Assembly (NCBI GenBank): GCA_018058135.1
Contig: JAGPCK010000017.1
Location: 1 to 54,855, forward strand
DNA length: 54,855 bases
DNA from: Bacteroidia bacterium
GTDB taxonomy: Bacteria; Bacteroidota; Bacteroidia; UKL13-3
Direction: 5' to 3'
Numbering within the stretch: position 1 is the first letter of the stretch; each line of letters starts with the position of its first letter. Below are positions 15,039 to 25,199 of this stretch, in pieces. Position numbers and translations under genes: made by a program. The notes under the pieces were generated by a model that was not told the DNA's origin, ran no database searches, and was given only the letters and a program-made list of their open reading frames with translations.

Positions 15039-17258
15039 ATGAAAACTGTCAGGGATTATCTACTTATATACATACTTGTTTTACTGAGTACGTTCATCTC
15101 ATGTACCTCAGAAGAAAAAACTGTTTCGACTCCTTCAGCGCAGGATAGTTTGCTTGTGCAGGCATTTAACGATAGTGTTATTGCCACGCGTTATGTCGAC
15201 AGGGCTGTGGCATTGCAATACTGCGATAGTCTCATTAATACTGCTGCTGAGAGCGGGATTACTTTTATGCAGATTACAGGTTACGTCAATAAAGCCTCTA
15301 TCCTCAGGCAAAAAGGAGACATTGCTTTGGCCTACCGCAATTTGTATCAGGCAAAAGAACTGGCCATTCGCATACAGGATTCTTTGTCGTTAGGCAGGGT
15401 GTATGGTAATTTGGGACACATCTATTATTCCGGACTCGACCCCTACATTGCCCGTGATTATTACCATCAGGCAATTCCTTTTTTTGCTGCGGCAGGCGAC
15501 TCATCTAAGTTAGCCGTGTGTATTGAATCAGTAGGAAACACTTACATGGATGTAGGTAATTATACTGAGGCTGTAAAATACTTTGAACAGGCCAATCAGA
15601 TTCATACTCGTTTGCAAGACTCAGCTGGTTTATACCGATACCAAAGCTCCATGGCGTTAATAGCCTATTTCAGAAAAGACATCAACCAGATTGCTTTCCA
15701 CGTAACTGAAGCTACCCGTTTGGTGAATGCAGGTGTCACTCCCTCACCGGAGCAACTGGTAAGAACCAAGTTGGTTGATGCCATGCAATACGTGTACGGG
15801 AAAAAAGATCTGGAAAAAGCCGGACGTATGATTGACGAAGCCGAGAAAATGGCCGAAGAAGATGACGTGGAGGAGATGAGGAAATTTGTATACTACCAGA
15901 AAGCAGCTTACCTGAAAGTGATGAACCGTTATGCCGAGGCAATCACTTATCATGAGAAAGCATCTGTGTTGGATGAGAAAGATAAATCGCTGAAGGCCAA
16001 AAGCCAGTTGTCAAAAATATATGCTGAGATAAGTAATTTTAATAAACAGAAAGAACTGGAGTTACTTAAGGAAAAAGACCAGTTGATGCAGAGGAACATT
16101 AATCAGCAAAGGGGGCTGTTGTTTTTGTTTGCCTTACTGATGGCCTTGCTCGGGTATATGGTGTATGCTTTTTACCGCAAAAAGGAAATTGTACAACAGA
16201 ATAACCTCTTACTGCAACAACAAAAACAAGATTACAGCAGTATATTTAATTTGATTACTGACGGTATTGCCATATTGGATGCCAACAACCGGGTTATTGA
16301 TACCAACAAAGCTTACCATGAGTTACTGCATAAAGCGGGATTAACAAGTGAGCAGAATCAACTGCCTGATAAAATAAAAAACGCACTCCCACAGTCTAAA
16401 CAATTGGTAACAATAGTTGCCTCAAGTGATAATGACGATGAGCAGGTAACCCTGAACGTGAGTACAGATGAGTTGAATTACTTTGGTAAGGACTGCCGCA
16501 TGGTGCTGATTTCTGATGTGAGCAATGTGGTGAAATTAAAAGAAAATGAACTGAGGCTGGAACAAATGGAATTCGGTCGTAGAATTACAGAGTTGAAACT
16601 ATGGGCGCTGCGTTCACAAATTAACCCGCACTTTATTTTTAACGCACTCAACTCTATTCAGTACCTCATTTTTAATGCACAGAACGATGAGGCCATCACG
16701 TACCTCACTAAATTTTCTAAGCTGCTACGCAATGTACTGGAGTCATCAGATGCTAAATCTATTTCCCTGCAACAGGAAATTACTCAGCTAAAATTGTACA
16801 TAGAAATTGAACAGTTGCGATTTGGTAAAGATTTTAAGTACGAGATTCAAACGCCACACTTATCAGAGGTGGACCTTAACCGCCTGCATATTCCTTCCAT
16901 GATTATTCAACCCTACGTGGAGAATTCGCTCTGGCACGGACTCAACCACAAGCAAGGTAAACAGGAGTTGCTTATACGTTTTGAAAAGAAGGATGGTGTG
17001 GTGTTGTGTACGGTAAAAGACAACGGTATCGGACGTGCAGCTTCCATGAAATTAAAAGAGAACAGGATTAACTACCACCAGTCGTTGGGTATGAGCAAAA
17101 CTGCTGAGCGTATCAGTTTGCTCAATTCCTCAGGTGGAGAGGATTCATCCATCACTATAGTTGATTTAGCAGAAAACGGAGAGGCCCTGGGCACTCAGGT
17201 CAATATCACAATGAAATACAAAGATGAAAACACTCAGAATACTGATAGTAGACGATGA
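15039..17258 (+). CDS. TPR-PAS-LytS-type sensor histidine kinase
   Basis: A 739-residue sensor. An N-terminal signal with a lipobox-like LLSTFISC precedes a long helical TPR array (residues ~40-340), one transmembrane helix near residue 365 (GLLFLFALLMALLGYMVYAF), a PAS-like domain (IFNLITDGIAILDANN), then a His_kinase domain with the phosphoacceptor motif LRSQINPHFIFNALNSIQ and a HATPase part ending in NGIGRAASMKLKE and GTQVNI. It belongs to the LytS/YehU class paired with LytTR regulators. Its 3' end overlaps the regulator gene by 35 bases, so they are translated together. The ligand is unknown. Confidence 0.9.
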   Translation: MKTVRDYLLIYILVLLSTFISCTSEEKTVSTPSAQDSLLVQAFNDSVIATRYVDRAVALQYCDSLINTAAESGITFMQITGYVNKASILRQKGDIALAYRNLYQAKELAIRIQDSLSLGRVYGNLGHIYYSGLDPYIARDYYHQAIPFFAAAGDSSKLAVCIESVGNTYMDVGNYTEAVKYFEQANQIHTRLQDSAGLYRYQSSMALIAYFRKDINQIAFHVTEATRLVNAGVTPSPEQLVRTKLVDAMQYVYGKKDLEKAGRMIDEAEKMAEEDDVEEMRKFVYYQKAAYLKVMNRYAEAITYHEKASVLDEKDKSLKAKSQLSKIYAEISNFNKQKELELLKEKDQLMQRNINQQRGLLFLFALLMALLGYMVYAFYRKKEIVQQNNLLLQQQKQDYSSIFNLITDGIAILDANNRVIDTNKAYHELLHKAGLTSEQNQLPDKIKNALPQSKQLVTIVASSDNDDEQVTLNVSTDELNYFGKDCRMVLISDVSNVVKLKENELRLEQMEFGRRITELKLWALRSQINPHFIFNALNSIQYLIFNAQNDEAITYLTKFSKLLRNVLESSDAKSISLQQEITQLKLYIEIEQLRFGKDFKYEIQTPHLSEVDLNRLHIPSMIIQPYVENSLWHGLNHKQGKQELLIRFEKKDGVVLCTVKDNGIGRAASMKLKENRINYHQSLGMSKTAERISLLNSSGGEDSSITIVDLAENGEALGTQVNITMKYKDENTQNTDSRR

Positions 17259-17976
17259 GCCTAACGGCAGAGCTTATCTTCAGCAAGTGATAGAACGTTA
17301 CCTTACAGATGATGTGGTAGCGGTACACTCAGCAGGTTCTTATGAGGAAGCAGTGAGTGCTATAAAAAGTTTTTCACCCAACCTTTTGCTGCTGGATATT
17401 GAGATGCCGTTTAAATCAGGCTTTGATGTGCTGGAAACAGCCGGTAATCTGGAGGCTGAAGTTATTTTTACTACGGCTTTTCATCAGTATGCCATTAAAG
17501 CATTTAAGTACGGTGCCATTGACTACCTGCTCAAACCCATTGATGTGGAAGAGCTGAAAATCGCTATCGGAAAAGCGAAAGAAAGAATTGAACAAAAACA
17601 ACCTCAGCACAATTTGCAGCAATTGTTTATGCAGTTGCAGGAGTCGCGTCAGAAACAAATAGGTTTACCTACACTGGCCGGCTTTTTACTGATTGATGTG
17701 GCTGAAATTATTCGTTTTGAAGCAGCCGGTAATTATGCCAATGTGATGCTCAGCAGCGGTAAGAAAGAAATGATCAGCCGTACACTTAAAGAAGTGGAGG
17801 ATGCCATAAAGGATAAAAATTTTATCAGGGTGCATAAATCGCACATCATCAACATTGCTCACATTAAGGCCTATCAGAAATCGGATGGTGGTTTTGTGTT
17901 GATGCGTGACGGGGCCGAGGTGCCGGTATCCAAGGCACACAAAGAGGAGCTGCTATCCCGTATTAACCTCATATAA
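17224..17976 (+). CDS. LytTR-family response regulator
   Basis: A 250-residue response regulator. The receiver domain is residues 1-120 with acidic pocket VDDE, phosphoacceptor D57 in LLLDIEMP and the switch lysine in DYLLKPI. The C-terminal LytTR DNA-binding domain begins near residue 150 and shows the family's RFEAAGNYANVM, RTLKEVED, FIRVHKSHIINIAHI pattern. It overlaps the kinase gene at 15039-17258 and is followed by a short hairpin (17985-18001). Confidence 0.93.
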   Translation: MKTLRILIVDDEPNGRAYLQQVIERYLTDDVVAVHSAGSYEEAVSAIKSFSPNLLLLDIEMPFKSGFDVLETAGNLEAEVIFTTAFHQYAIKAFKYGAIDYLLKPIDVEELKIAIGKAKERIEQKQPQHNLQQLFMQLQESRQKQIGLPTLAGFLLIDVAEIIRFEAAGNYANVMLSSGKKEMISRTLKEVEDAIKDKNFIRVHKSHIINIAHIKAYQKSDGGFVLMRDGAEVPVSKAHKEELLSRINLI

Positions 17977-17984
17977 AAAATCAA

Positions 17985-18001
17985 GCCCGTAAAATACGGG
18001 C
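17985..18001. terminator. Short hairpin after the LytTR regulator gene
   Basis: GCCCGTA (17985-17991) and TACGGGC (17995-18001) form a 7-bp stem around AAA, nine bases past the regulator stop. On the minus strand it would close the operon at 18058-21009, so it could serve convergent transcripts. There is no long T run. Confidence 0.5.
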
Positions 18002-18057
18002 CTGAAAGCGATGAGGTGTTTTGCACTCATCTGTATTAATTAATCAATAAACACACG

Positions 18058-18870
18058 CTACACCATTATTTTTTTGCATAATCTTTTCTGTCCCACTTTC
18101 ACCTGCACTACATAAATACCTTTGGGCCATCCGTTGGTATTAAAGGTATGTCCGTTCTCAGTTATAAATCCTTTGCTGTAAACAGTTTTTCCGGTCATGT
18201 CCAATACTTCGATATCAGCCGGACTGTTATCTATTCCGCTTAGCGTTACGTTGATGGTTTCATGGTTGGATTGTTTGATGAGCATAGCGGCTGTGAGGTA
18301 CTTGTTCTCAACACGGGTGGGCGTTGAACCGTTCAGTGAAAGTTCATCCAGCAAAATTTCGCTGTTGCCACTTATACCTGATCCATGTTGCGACCTGATG
18401 TTAAACCTTACGGCTATAGAATCTGCATTGGCTACCAAAGGGTTTTTTACCAGGTTTATAGTGGCCTTGGTATATTCTGTATGCGATTGGCTAAACTCAG
18501 CTGCACCCACCGCATAAATATTGTCGCCTTTTTTAAGTTGTATCAGCACATACAGTCGTTCCAAGGGAGCAAAATCACCTTTGTACCAGAAGTTAAATGT
18601 AGAGGCTACTGTCAGATTAGCAAGAGGAATAAACTCTTGCTCAAATGTACCGCTGGTGAGCAGGTCAACATTGTCCTGATCAACTGTGGGTTTCAAGAGA
18701 AGGGCTTGTGAGCCACCTTTGGCGGCATTCGTAATGGTTACTTCAGGCAAGGCGGTCCAGTGGGTTAATACACCGGCATTGGATTGTTCAAAGCTATGAT
18801 TCGGAATTTGTGCAAAGGTTACCTTTGACCCGGTCAGCAGTAACGTGAGGTAAATGAAAAGTTGTTTCAT
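18058..18870 (-). CDS. Secreted protein with T9SS type A sorting domain
   Basis: A 270-residue exported protein. It has an N-terminal signal (LFIYLTLLLTGSKVTFA), a beta-sandwich body of about 170 residues (jelly-roll look: HWTALPEVT, FNFWYKGDF, ILLDELSLNG), and a C-terminal sorting domain in the last ~75 residues (DIEVLDMTGKTVYSKG, GIYVVQVKVGQKRLCKKIMV) that directs export by the type IX secretion system. The ligand of the body domain is unknown. It is the last gene of a four-gene run with 2-4 base gaps; the gap to the gene before it is four bases. Confidence 0.85.
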   Translation of the reverse strand: MKQLFIYLTLLLTGSKVTFAQIPNHSFEQSNAGVLTHWTALPEVTITNAAKGGSQALLLKPTVDQDNVDLLTSGTFEQEFIPLANLTVASTFNFWYKGDFAPLERLYVLIQLKKGDNIYAVGAAEFSQSHTEYTKATINLVKNPLVANADSIAVRFNIRSQHGSGISGNSEILLDELSLNGSTPTRVENKYLTAAMLIKQSNHETINVTLSGIDNSPADIEVLDMTGKTVYSKGFITENGHTFNTNGWPKGIYVVQVKVGQKRLCKKIMV

Positions 18871-18874
18871 GTTT

Positions 18875-19390
18875 TTATTTTAATTGTAAGGTTAAACTTG
18901 ATTTTTTAATTACTCCGGTCTTTTCGTCCATAATGTCAATGTCGTTAAAGCTGATAGCAACAAGGTTTCCGTGACGTTTGAAATAAAGTGTGCCGCCTAC
19001 TCCCAGCCAGTAATTATTGTTGCTGTCGGTAATGCGTACAAAGGCATGTGTGGAGCCGGGAGTAACATCATAGTTTCCGCTGATAACATATTTTTTGCTT
19101 TCAGCAGGAATCACATCTTCAGTTAAACTGATGGATGCTGTAGCTTTTGTACCTAATGATAAAATCTGAAAGGTATTAAATCCGAAGCCGTGGTGTTTGA
19201 TAGCAGCCAAGGTTTGTACTTCATGTTTTTCGTTGTTGAAAAACAAATTCCCTTCGCCCTGCAGGCTTGATTTTTCAAAAGGGGTATTCGCAGGAACAGG
19301 ATTGCCCTCATCGTTTTTGTTACAGGCAGTGAGGCTTCCGGCCACTACTGTGAGTAGCCATACCACCATGGAGATAGTGTTCTTTTTCAT
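18875..19390 (-). CDS. Lipoprotein, DUF6252-like
   Basis: A 171-residue lipoprotein: signal with lipobox GSLTAC (Cys23). The mature domain is an all-beta fold with FFNNEKHEVQTLAAI, GNYDVTPGSTHAFVRI and a terminal FNDIDIMDEKTGVIKKSSL, a pattern of small Bacteroidota lipoproteins such as DUF6252. The function is unknown. It is the third gene of the cytochrome c-hemerythrin operon, so it is likely to sit in the same compartment as the diheme cytochrome. Confidence 0.7.
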   Translation of the reverse strand: MKKNTISMVVWLLTVVAGSLTACNKNDEGNPVPANTPFEKSSLQGEGNLFFNNEKHEVQTLAAIKHHGFGFNTFQILSLGTKATASISLTEDVIPAESKKYVISGNYDVTPGSTHAFVRITDSNNNYWLGVGGTLYFKRHGNLVAISFNDIDIMDEKTGVIKKSSLTLQLK

Positions 19391-19393
19391 AAA

Positions 19394-20041
19394 TTATATG
19401 TGAGTTTTTAAAAATTTAAAAGTTGCGGCCGGCAATACAGACTCAGCCAGTTGTAAGGTGCGTTCATATGCAGTTTTATCAGGTAAGGATTGTAAGGCTT
19501 TCAACAGCAGAATATTTTCAGTTGGAGTTTGTGCCGGAAACATGTGCTTATACCACATAGTCATGGTATCGGGCGGAATGCTTTTCAAAATGTTATTTCT
19601 TATTTCCTGCAGTTCAGCCTCATTGAAGTGCTTTTGCAATTCAGATTGAACACTTTGTTCTTCTTCCAGAGTGTGTGCGAGATAAACAGATTGAAACTCA
19701 ATAAAACTCAGGTAAAATCGGTAAAGTTGAGTAGCGGTGATGGTACTGTCTAAGTCGTAAATATTTTGCGTAATCCGTTGTTGCAAAGTATGTATTTGCT
19801 CATGTTGCCAGCTTGCGGTATGGGTGGTGCCGCTGGCCTTTTTTTCCAACATTTCAAATATAAAGGCATCTTCTTTTTTACTGTGATCAGTTAGCAGTAA
19901 CAGCATTTCCATACCCAGTTTTTTAAGTTGTTGCACCTCTTCTTTTTTCTCGGTATTTAAACGGCCCAAACGCAGTGCAAACTCGCCCATTATCTGACGT
20001 AAGGCTTTGTGGGGTGCAGTAAAAAGTTTAATGTGCTCCAT
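19394..20041 (-). CDS. Hemerythrin-like (HHE) cation-binding protein
   Basis: A 215-residue, mostly helical protein without a signal peptide. The HHE/hemerythrin pattern is present: H11, H53 with E57 (DHSKKE), H80 and H84 (WQHEQIH), and H123 with E127 (AHTLEE). These are the ligands of a di-iron centre in an anti-parallel four-helix bundle. Known members bind oxygen or nitric oxide or store iron, so a role in sensing or protecting against such molecules is possible. It is cytoplasmic and lies between the diheme cytochrome and two exported proteins, separated by 2-3 bases. Confidence 0.7.
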   Translation of the reverse strand: MEHIKLFTAPHKALRQIMGEFALRLGRLNTEKKEEVQQLKKLGMEMLLLLTDHSKKEDAFIFEMLEKKASGTTHTASWQHEQIHTLQQRITQNIYDLDSTITATQLYRFYLSFIEFQSVYLAHTLEEEQSVQSELQKHFNEAELQEIRNNILKSIPPDTMTMWYKHMFPAQTPTENILLLKALQSLPDKTAYERTLQLAESVLPAATFKFLKTHI

Positions 20042-20043
20042 AC

Positions 20044-21009
20044 TTATTGAGTTACTTGAACGACAGATGGGCCGGGATTATGGGCTGAAGCAGGCAATGA
20101 TTTCAGGTAGTTGTAAATGGCTGTTAAATCATTGTCCGACATATTGCGGTAAAAGTTCCAGGGCATTTCACTGTCAGGTATAAGTCTGCCGTTTCTAAAG
20201 CGATGGATAAATTGTTCTTTGCTCCAGTTGGTAATGCGCCCGTATTCTTTGTGTGGTGTTATATTCGGACTCACACATACAACATTGTTTTTACGTACCG
20301 AATTGAATTTGTTTCCTCCAGAATAAGGTTCACCAATGGGCTTACCTGTGGCGGGGTCAAAAGGGGTGTGGCAGCCGGTACAGTTGGCTACATTATTGGC
20401 CAGGTAAGCTCCGTAAGTAATGCCGGTGTCGGGTGTAAGTTGTGTGGGGTTTTGTCCATCCGGACCTTTGGGTCGCAGTACAAAGGCATTGATGGTTTTC
20501 CCCAACAGGTTATATGATTTTTCAGGAACGGTGTTGCTAACAGGTGGCAAGGTGCGCAAGTAGGAGATAAGTGCGGTAAGGTCCTCATCGCTCATGTTCT
20601 GGTAGGGCATTAAAGGCAGCAGCGTTTTTCCCTCGTGTGAGATTCCGTAGCGCAAGGCACCCACCAGTTGCTCATCTGTTAATGCGCCTATACCGGTAGA
20701 AACATCTGAAGTAATGTTGGCGGCATATATGTGACCGATGGGAAGATCGAATAAAAACCCGCCACTCTGGGGCAATTCACTCACGCTGTTCAGGTGTTCC
20801 ATCTTGCTCATATCTCCGTGGCAGGCACCGCAGTGAGCTACATTCTCCGCTAAGTATTTCCCCCTGTTGATTACAGCCTGGGAAGTATCCGCTTTGATAG
20901 ATGTGGCAGGATAGTCATAGGTCTTGAATTGCAGAGCGAAAATGGTAATAAGGAGCAGGAGCATTACAGAGAGCAGTCCCCATCCGATGTACTTAAAGGT
21001 TTTTTTCAT
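20044..21009 (-). CDS. Diheme cytochrome c, membrane-anchored
   Basis: A 321-residue protein starting at ATG 21009 (MKKTFKYIG); an upstream start would add nine poor residues. An N-terminal membrane segment (about residues 8-27) anchors it to the membrane. Two cytochrome c domains follow, each with a heme site: CGACH in the first and CTGCH in the second. Candidate methionine ligands occur in PYQNMSDEDL and YRNMSDNDL. It resembles alcohol/glucose dehydrogenase-type cytochrome subunits. It is the first gene of a four-gene operon with a hemerythrin-like protein. Confidence 0.88.
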   Translation of the reverse strand: MKKTFKYIGWGLLSVMLLLLITIFALQFKTYDYPATSIKADTSQAVINRGKYLAENVAHCGACHGDMSKMEHLNSVSELPQSGGFLFDLPIGHIYAANITSDVSTGIGALTDEQLVGALRYGISHEGKTLLPLMPYQNMSDEDLTALISYLRTLPPVSNTVPEKSYNLLGKTINAFVLRPKGPDGQNPTQLTPDTGITYGAYLANNVANCTGCHTPFDPATGKPIGEPYSGGNKFNSVRKNNVVCVSPNITPHKEYGRITNWSKEQFIHRFRNGRLIPDSEMPWNFYRNMSDNDLTAIYNYLKSLPASAHNPGPSVVQVTQ

Positions 21010-21116
21010 GTGCGTTGTTGCTTTTTGATGAAGCAAAGGTGCGTGCTCAAAGGGAACAGAATAGAAGTGGGTGTACCAATGTATACTCTTTGCGGATGAA
21101 AACCTGTTTTGGGTGA

Positions 21117-21257
21117 GTGTACGAATTAAAACTATTGTTAAGTTATGGAAGATCGAACCAGGTTGATAACAATATTCCTGATGAAAATTTTCAAAATATT
21201 CAGGATGGTTGGACCGGTATGTACTTCGGTGCCCTGAGAGAGTTTTATGAGGAGTGA
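21117..21257 (+). pseudogene. Remnant of an SRPBCC (AHSA1-type) gene
   Basis: The open frame ends at TGA 21255-21257. Its last ~30 residues (DNNIPDENFQNIQDGW, then GMYFGALREFYEE) look like the C-terminus of SRPBCC/AHSA1 proteins, where a GW pair is followed by a helix LKEFxE. The 5' two thirds are absent; upstream codons hold no recognisable family sequence. It is read as a 3' fragment of a lost gene. The rest of the 437-base gap (21010-21446) holds the REP copy E and nothing else recognisable. Confidence 0.45.
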
Positions 21258-21367
21258 GAAATTAAGGCAGTTGTGTATTCGGAACATAGGTCAGATACAT
21301 TACTTATTAAATTCGAATTTATACTGCCACAGATTGTACAGATTTTCATAAAAAGAATCCTTTGTCA

Positions 21368-21386
21368 TGGTTCGTGACACGAACCA
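21368..21386. repeat. REP-like hairpin, copy E
   Basis: TGGTTCGTG (21368-21376) and CACGAACCA (21378-21386) with a single-base loop, a shortened version of copies A and B in the orientation of B. Its flank CACAGCGG matches that of copy B. It stands 60 bases beyond the uvrA stop codon, on the side that is missing from the displaced uvrA fragment at 2031-2111. Confidence 0.8.
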
Positions 21387-21446
21387 CAGCGGAAATTCCC
21401 TACAACTAATAACCAATCAACCAATACCCAATGATCTATGGCATTC

Positions 21447-24332
21447 TCAGAGTTTCTCCTTCAAATACTTTCCCGTGTAGCTCTTTTTCTCTTTCACCAA
21501 ATCTTCGGGTAAGCCGGCAAACACCAATTGCCCGCCTGCATCGCCACCTTCAGGGCCTAAGTCAATGATCCAATCGGCACATTTAATCACTTCCATGTTG
21601 TGCTCAATAATCAATACGCTGTTGCCTTGTTCAATTAACGCATTAAAAGACAACATGAGTTTTTGAATATCGTGAAAGTGCAGGCCGGTGGTAGGTTCAT
21701 CAAAAATGAAAAGAATGTGTTCCTTACCACTGTTGCTGCTTTTGCCTAAGAAAGAAGCCAGTTTAATGCGTTGTGCTTCACCACCGCTCAAGGTGCTGCT
21801 GCTTTGTCCCAGTTGCACGTAACCCAAACCTACATCGTTCAGTGGTTTTATTTTATTGACAATGCTTTTTTCATCTTTAAAAAATTCCAGCGCTTCTTCC
21901 ACACTCAACCGTAATACCTCACTGATGTTTTTGTTGTGGTATTTCACTTCCAGCACCTCGTCTTTAAAACGTTGTCCTTTGCAGTCTTCGCACAACAAAT
22001 GAATATCAGCCATAAACTGCATTTCAACGGTTACTTCACCTTCGCCCTGGCAGGTTTCACAACGGCCGCCTTCTACGTTAAAACTGAAGTGCTGTGGTTT
22101 AAAAGCCCGGTTTTTGGAGAGCGGTTGTTGGGAGAATAAGTCACGTATGCTGTCGTAGGCTTTAATGTAAGTAACAGGATTGCTGCGCGAACTTTTACCA
22201 ATGGGATTTTGGTCCACCAGTTCTACCTGTTTAATGTTTTTAAGTTGGCCCTGTAGTTTATCAAACGCACCTGTTTTTTCACCGGCATAGTTGCCCGTGT
22301 GTTTTTGCAGGGCAGGGTAGAGGATGTTTTTCACCAAAGTGGTTTTACCGCTTCCGCTTACACCGGTTACCACCGTCATTACGTGTAGAGGGAATTTCAC
22401 ACTTACATTTTTCAGGTTGTTCTGGCGTGCTCCGGTAAGCTCCACAAACTCGTTCCATTTTCTGCGTTTGGTTGGTACAGGAATCTCCATACGTTGAGAG
22501 AGGTATTGCCCTGTTAAACTGTTTTTATCTTTCTTCAATTCATCCAGCGTACCTTCAGCAATAATCTCCCCTCCGTGTATGCCGGCCAATGGGCCTATGT
22601 CAATGATGTGGTCAGCTACCTGCATAATTTCTTCATCGTGTTCCACCACAATTACGGTGTTGCCCACATCGCGCAGTTGTTTTAAAACCGTAATGAGTTT
22701 TTGTGTATCGCGACTGTGCAGACCAATGCTGGGCTCATCCAGTATATACATGGAACCTACCAGGCTACTTCCTAAAGAGGTGGCTAAGTTGATGCGTTGT
22801 GTTTCACCACCTGAGAGGGAATTGCTCAAGCGGTTCAGGCTTAAATATCCCAGCCCAACGTGTTCCAGATAATTGAGGCGGTTGCGTATTTCGGTCAATA
22901 TGCGTTCAGCAATGCTTTGGTCGTGTTGGTTCAATTTCAGTTCATTGAAAAACACACGAGCATCACTCACACTCATCAGCATCAGTTCGCTCAGGCAACG
23001 GTAGTCATCACTTTTCTTAAAACGTGTGTCAGCAAGTTTAACGTAGTTGGCATCGGTTCGTAAGCGAGTGCCCATACAATCAGGACAGGTAGTTTTGCCC
23101 CTGTAGCGGGCCAGCATTACACGGTACTGAATTTTGTAGGTTTGTCCTTCTAAAAATTTAAAGAAACCGTTTATACCTTCCCATTCCTTGTTACCCCGCC
23201 ACAAAATATCTTTCTGTGTTTTGTTCAGTTCATAGTAGGGGCGGTGTATAGGGAAATCAGCTTTGCGGGCATATTTGATAAAGTGGTCTTTCCACTCGCT
23301 CATCTTTTCGCCTTTCCAGGGGGCAATGGCATCTTCATAAACAGATAAACTTTTATCGGGAACCACCAGATCTTCATCAATGCCTATAACAGAACCAAAG
23401 CCTTCACAGGTTTTGCAAGCTCCGTAAGGATTATTAAAGCTGAAAAAATTAACAGTAGGGCGCTCAAAAAGTTGTCCGTCCAGTTCAAACTTGTTGGAGA
23501 ATTGTTGCAGTTGGCGTTTATCTTTTTCGTCAATGGTTTCAACCAAACATTCTCCGTTGCCTTCCTGAAAAGTAGTTTGTACTGAATCGGCAATACGGTT
23601 GTTGTGGTCCTCATCTGTTTTGTTTACGGTAAAACGGTCAACCAGCAGAAACAAGGTTTTATCGCCTTTTTGTTTGAGCCAGGCATCCATTCCGTCAGCA
23701 ATAAATTCTTCCAAACGCACAACATCACCATTGGCATTCATACGGGAGAAACCTTTTTGCAACAGAATCTCGAGTTCCTTTTTCAGTTCTTTTTTATCCT
23801 TGAGGTGATGCAGGGCCACCATCAGAAACACCTTGGTATCATCTGCATGTTGGTTGATGTAGTTCACCACATCTTCAACCGAGTGGCTTTTTACTTCCAT
23901 GCCTGACTCAGGCGAATAGGTGCGACCTGCCCGGGCAAACAGCAGTTTCATGTAGTCGTAAATCTCCGTAGTGGTGGCTACTGTACTTCGCGGATTACGG
24001 GTGTTTACTTTTTGTTCAATGGCAATGGCCGGAGCAATACCTTTAATGTAATCCACATCGGGCTTGTTCATGCGCCCCATAAATTGACGAGCGTAAGCGG
24101 AGAGACTTTCTACGTACCTGCGTTGCCCTTCGGCATACAGGGTATCAAACACCAGCGATGATTTGCCTGAACCCGAAACACCTGTAACAACTACCAATTT
24201 ATTGCGGGGAATACTTACATCCACATTTTTGAGGTTGTGCATGCGTGCCCCTTTGATCAAAATATTTCTGTTGCTTGCAGGAGTTACTGAAGGAATTGTA
24301 TTGTTGGCTTTTGCCATTGATTTTGCTACCAT
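21447..24332 (-). CDS. uvrA: Excinuclease ABC subunit A
   Basis: A 961-residue UvrA, the damage-recognising ATPase of nucleotide excision repair. Two ABC ATPase modules are seen, with Walker A motifs [10 protein letters not shown] and [10 protein letters not shown], signatures LSGGETQR and LSGGEAQR, and zinc-module cysteines ([31 protein letters not shown]). Length is normal. ATG at 24332. A near-identical copy of its last ~26 codons lies at 2031-2111. The next gene on the plus strand, the sigma factor at 24566, is divergent. Confidence 0.96.
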   Translation of the reverse strand: MVAKSMAKANNTIPSVTPASNRNILIKGARMHNLKNVDVSIPRNKLVVVTGVSGSGKSSLVFDTLYAEGQRRYVESLSAYARQFMGRMNKPDVDYIKGIAPAIAIEQKVNTRNPRSTVATTTEIYDYMKLLFARAGRTYSPESGMEVKSHSVEDVVNYINQHADDTKVFLMVALHHLKDKKELKKELEILLQKGFSRMNANGDVVRLEEFIADGMDAWLKQKGDKTLFLLVDRFTVNKTDEDHNNRIADSVQTTFQEGNGECLVETIDEKDKRQLQQFSNKFELDGQLFERPTVNFFSFNNPYGACKTCEGFGSVIGIDEDLVVPDKSLSVYEDAIAPWKGEKMSEWKDHFIKYARKADFPIHRPYYELNKTQKDILWRGNKEWEGINGFFKFLEGQTYKIQYRVMLARYRGKTTCPDCMGTRLRTDANYVKLADTRFKKSDDYRCLSELMLMSVSDARVFFNELKLNQHDQSIAERILTEIRNRLNYLEHVGLGYLSLNRLSNSLSGGETQRINLATSLGSSLVGSMYILDEPSIGLHSRDTQKLITVLKQLRDVGNTVIVVEHDEEIMQVADHIIDIGPLAGIHGGEIIAEGTLDELKKDKNSLTGQYLSQRMEIPVPTKRRKWNEFVELTGARQNNLKNVSVKFPLHVMTVVTGVSGSGKTTLVKNILYPALQKHTGNYAGEKTGAFDKLQGQLKNIKQVELVDQNPIGKSSRSNPVTYIKAYDSIRDLFSQQPLSKNRAFKPQHFSFNVEGGRCETCQGEGEVTVEMQFMADIHLLCEDCKGQRFKDEVLEVKYHNKNISEVLRLSVEEALEFFKDEKSIVNKIKPLNDVGLGYVQLGQSSSTLSGGEAQRIKLASFLGKSSNSGKEHILFIFDEPTTGLHFHDIQKLMLSFNALIEQGNSVLIIEHNMEVIKCADWIIDLGPEGGDAGGQLVFAGLPEDLVKEKKSYTGKYLKEKL

Positions 24333-24565
24333 AGTATTGAGTTGCGCAAATGTCGGAATAAAACATAAAGGGGCAGAGGTGAAAAAAGTTCATTCTGAAA
24401 AAAGTTTTCATCTTTTTTATCAGGTATTGTTTTTTCCGTTTTTTGTATTAATTTTACAACATCAAATAACATTAACCGCAATCAATTAACTAAAAACAGG
24501 AACAAGCATATCGAGTAAACTTCTACACTAATTTATTTTTTGTTTAACCCTTTAATTACCTACCT

Positions 24566-25147
24566 ATGAACAGGGCAAAAATTAGTGATCAGGAGTTGAT
24601 TGACTTGTATCTTGCGGGAAATGAAGCCTGCCTCGAAACTTTAATCAAACGTCACAAATCAAAGGTGTACACCACCATTTACCACATTGTGCTCGACCGC
24701 TACATGGCTGAGGACTTGTTTCAGGAAACCTTCATTAAAGTAGTACACACGTTTAAAAACGATAAGTACAACGAAGAGGGTAAGTTTTTACCTTGGGTAT
24801 TGCGTATAGCCCGCAACATGGCCATTGACCATTTCCGCAAAACCAAACGCACCCCAGTAATTACCGATACAGCCGGAAACGACATTTTATCCTACATCCA
24901 GTTGGCCGATGAATCAAGGGAAGATGTGATGATGCGCAAGGAAAGTGAAAGAACCGTGCGTGAACTGGTGAAGCTGTTGCCTGAAGAACAACGTGAGGTA
25001 TTGTTGATGCGTCACTACGGAGACATGAGCTTTAAAGAGATAGCCGATACTACCGGAGTAAGCATTAATACAGCTTTGGGGCGCATGCGTTATGCCCTGA
25101 ACAACCTGCGTAAAATGATTGAAGAAAAAGAAATTGTGCTGAGGTAA
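24566..25147 (+). CDS. RNA polymerase sigma factor, ECF-like
   Basis: A 193-residue sigma factor. Region 2 carries AEDLFQETFIKVVHTF and the DNA-melting segment FLPWVLRIARNMAIDHFRK; region 4 carries LPEEQREVLLMRHYGDMSFKEIA and the helix-turn-helix GVSINTALGRMRYAL. Only regions 2 and 4 are present, as in ECF factors. It is followed by a small gene (25200-25436) that may be its partner. The regulon cannot be inferred here. Confidence 0.9.
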   Translation: MNRAKISDQELIDLYLAGNEACLETLIKRHKSKVYTTIYHIVLDRYMAEDLFQETFIKVVHTFKNDKYNEEGKFLPWVLRIARNMAIDHFRKTKRTPVITDTAGNDILSYIQLADESREDVMMRKESERTVRELVKLLPEEQREVLLMRHYGDMSFKEIADTTGVSINTALGRMRYALNNLRKMIEEKEIVLR

Positions 25148-25199
25148 AATAAACCGATATATGCTGGCGTTATTAGGTTGTAAAATTCAAAAACAGCCT

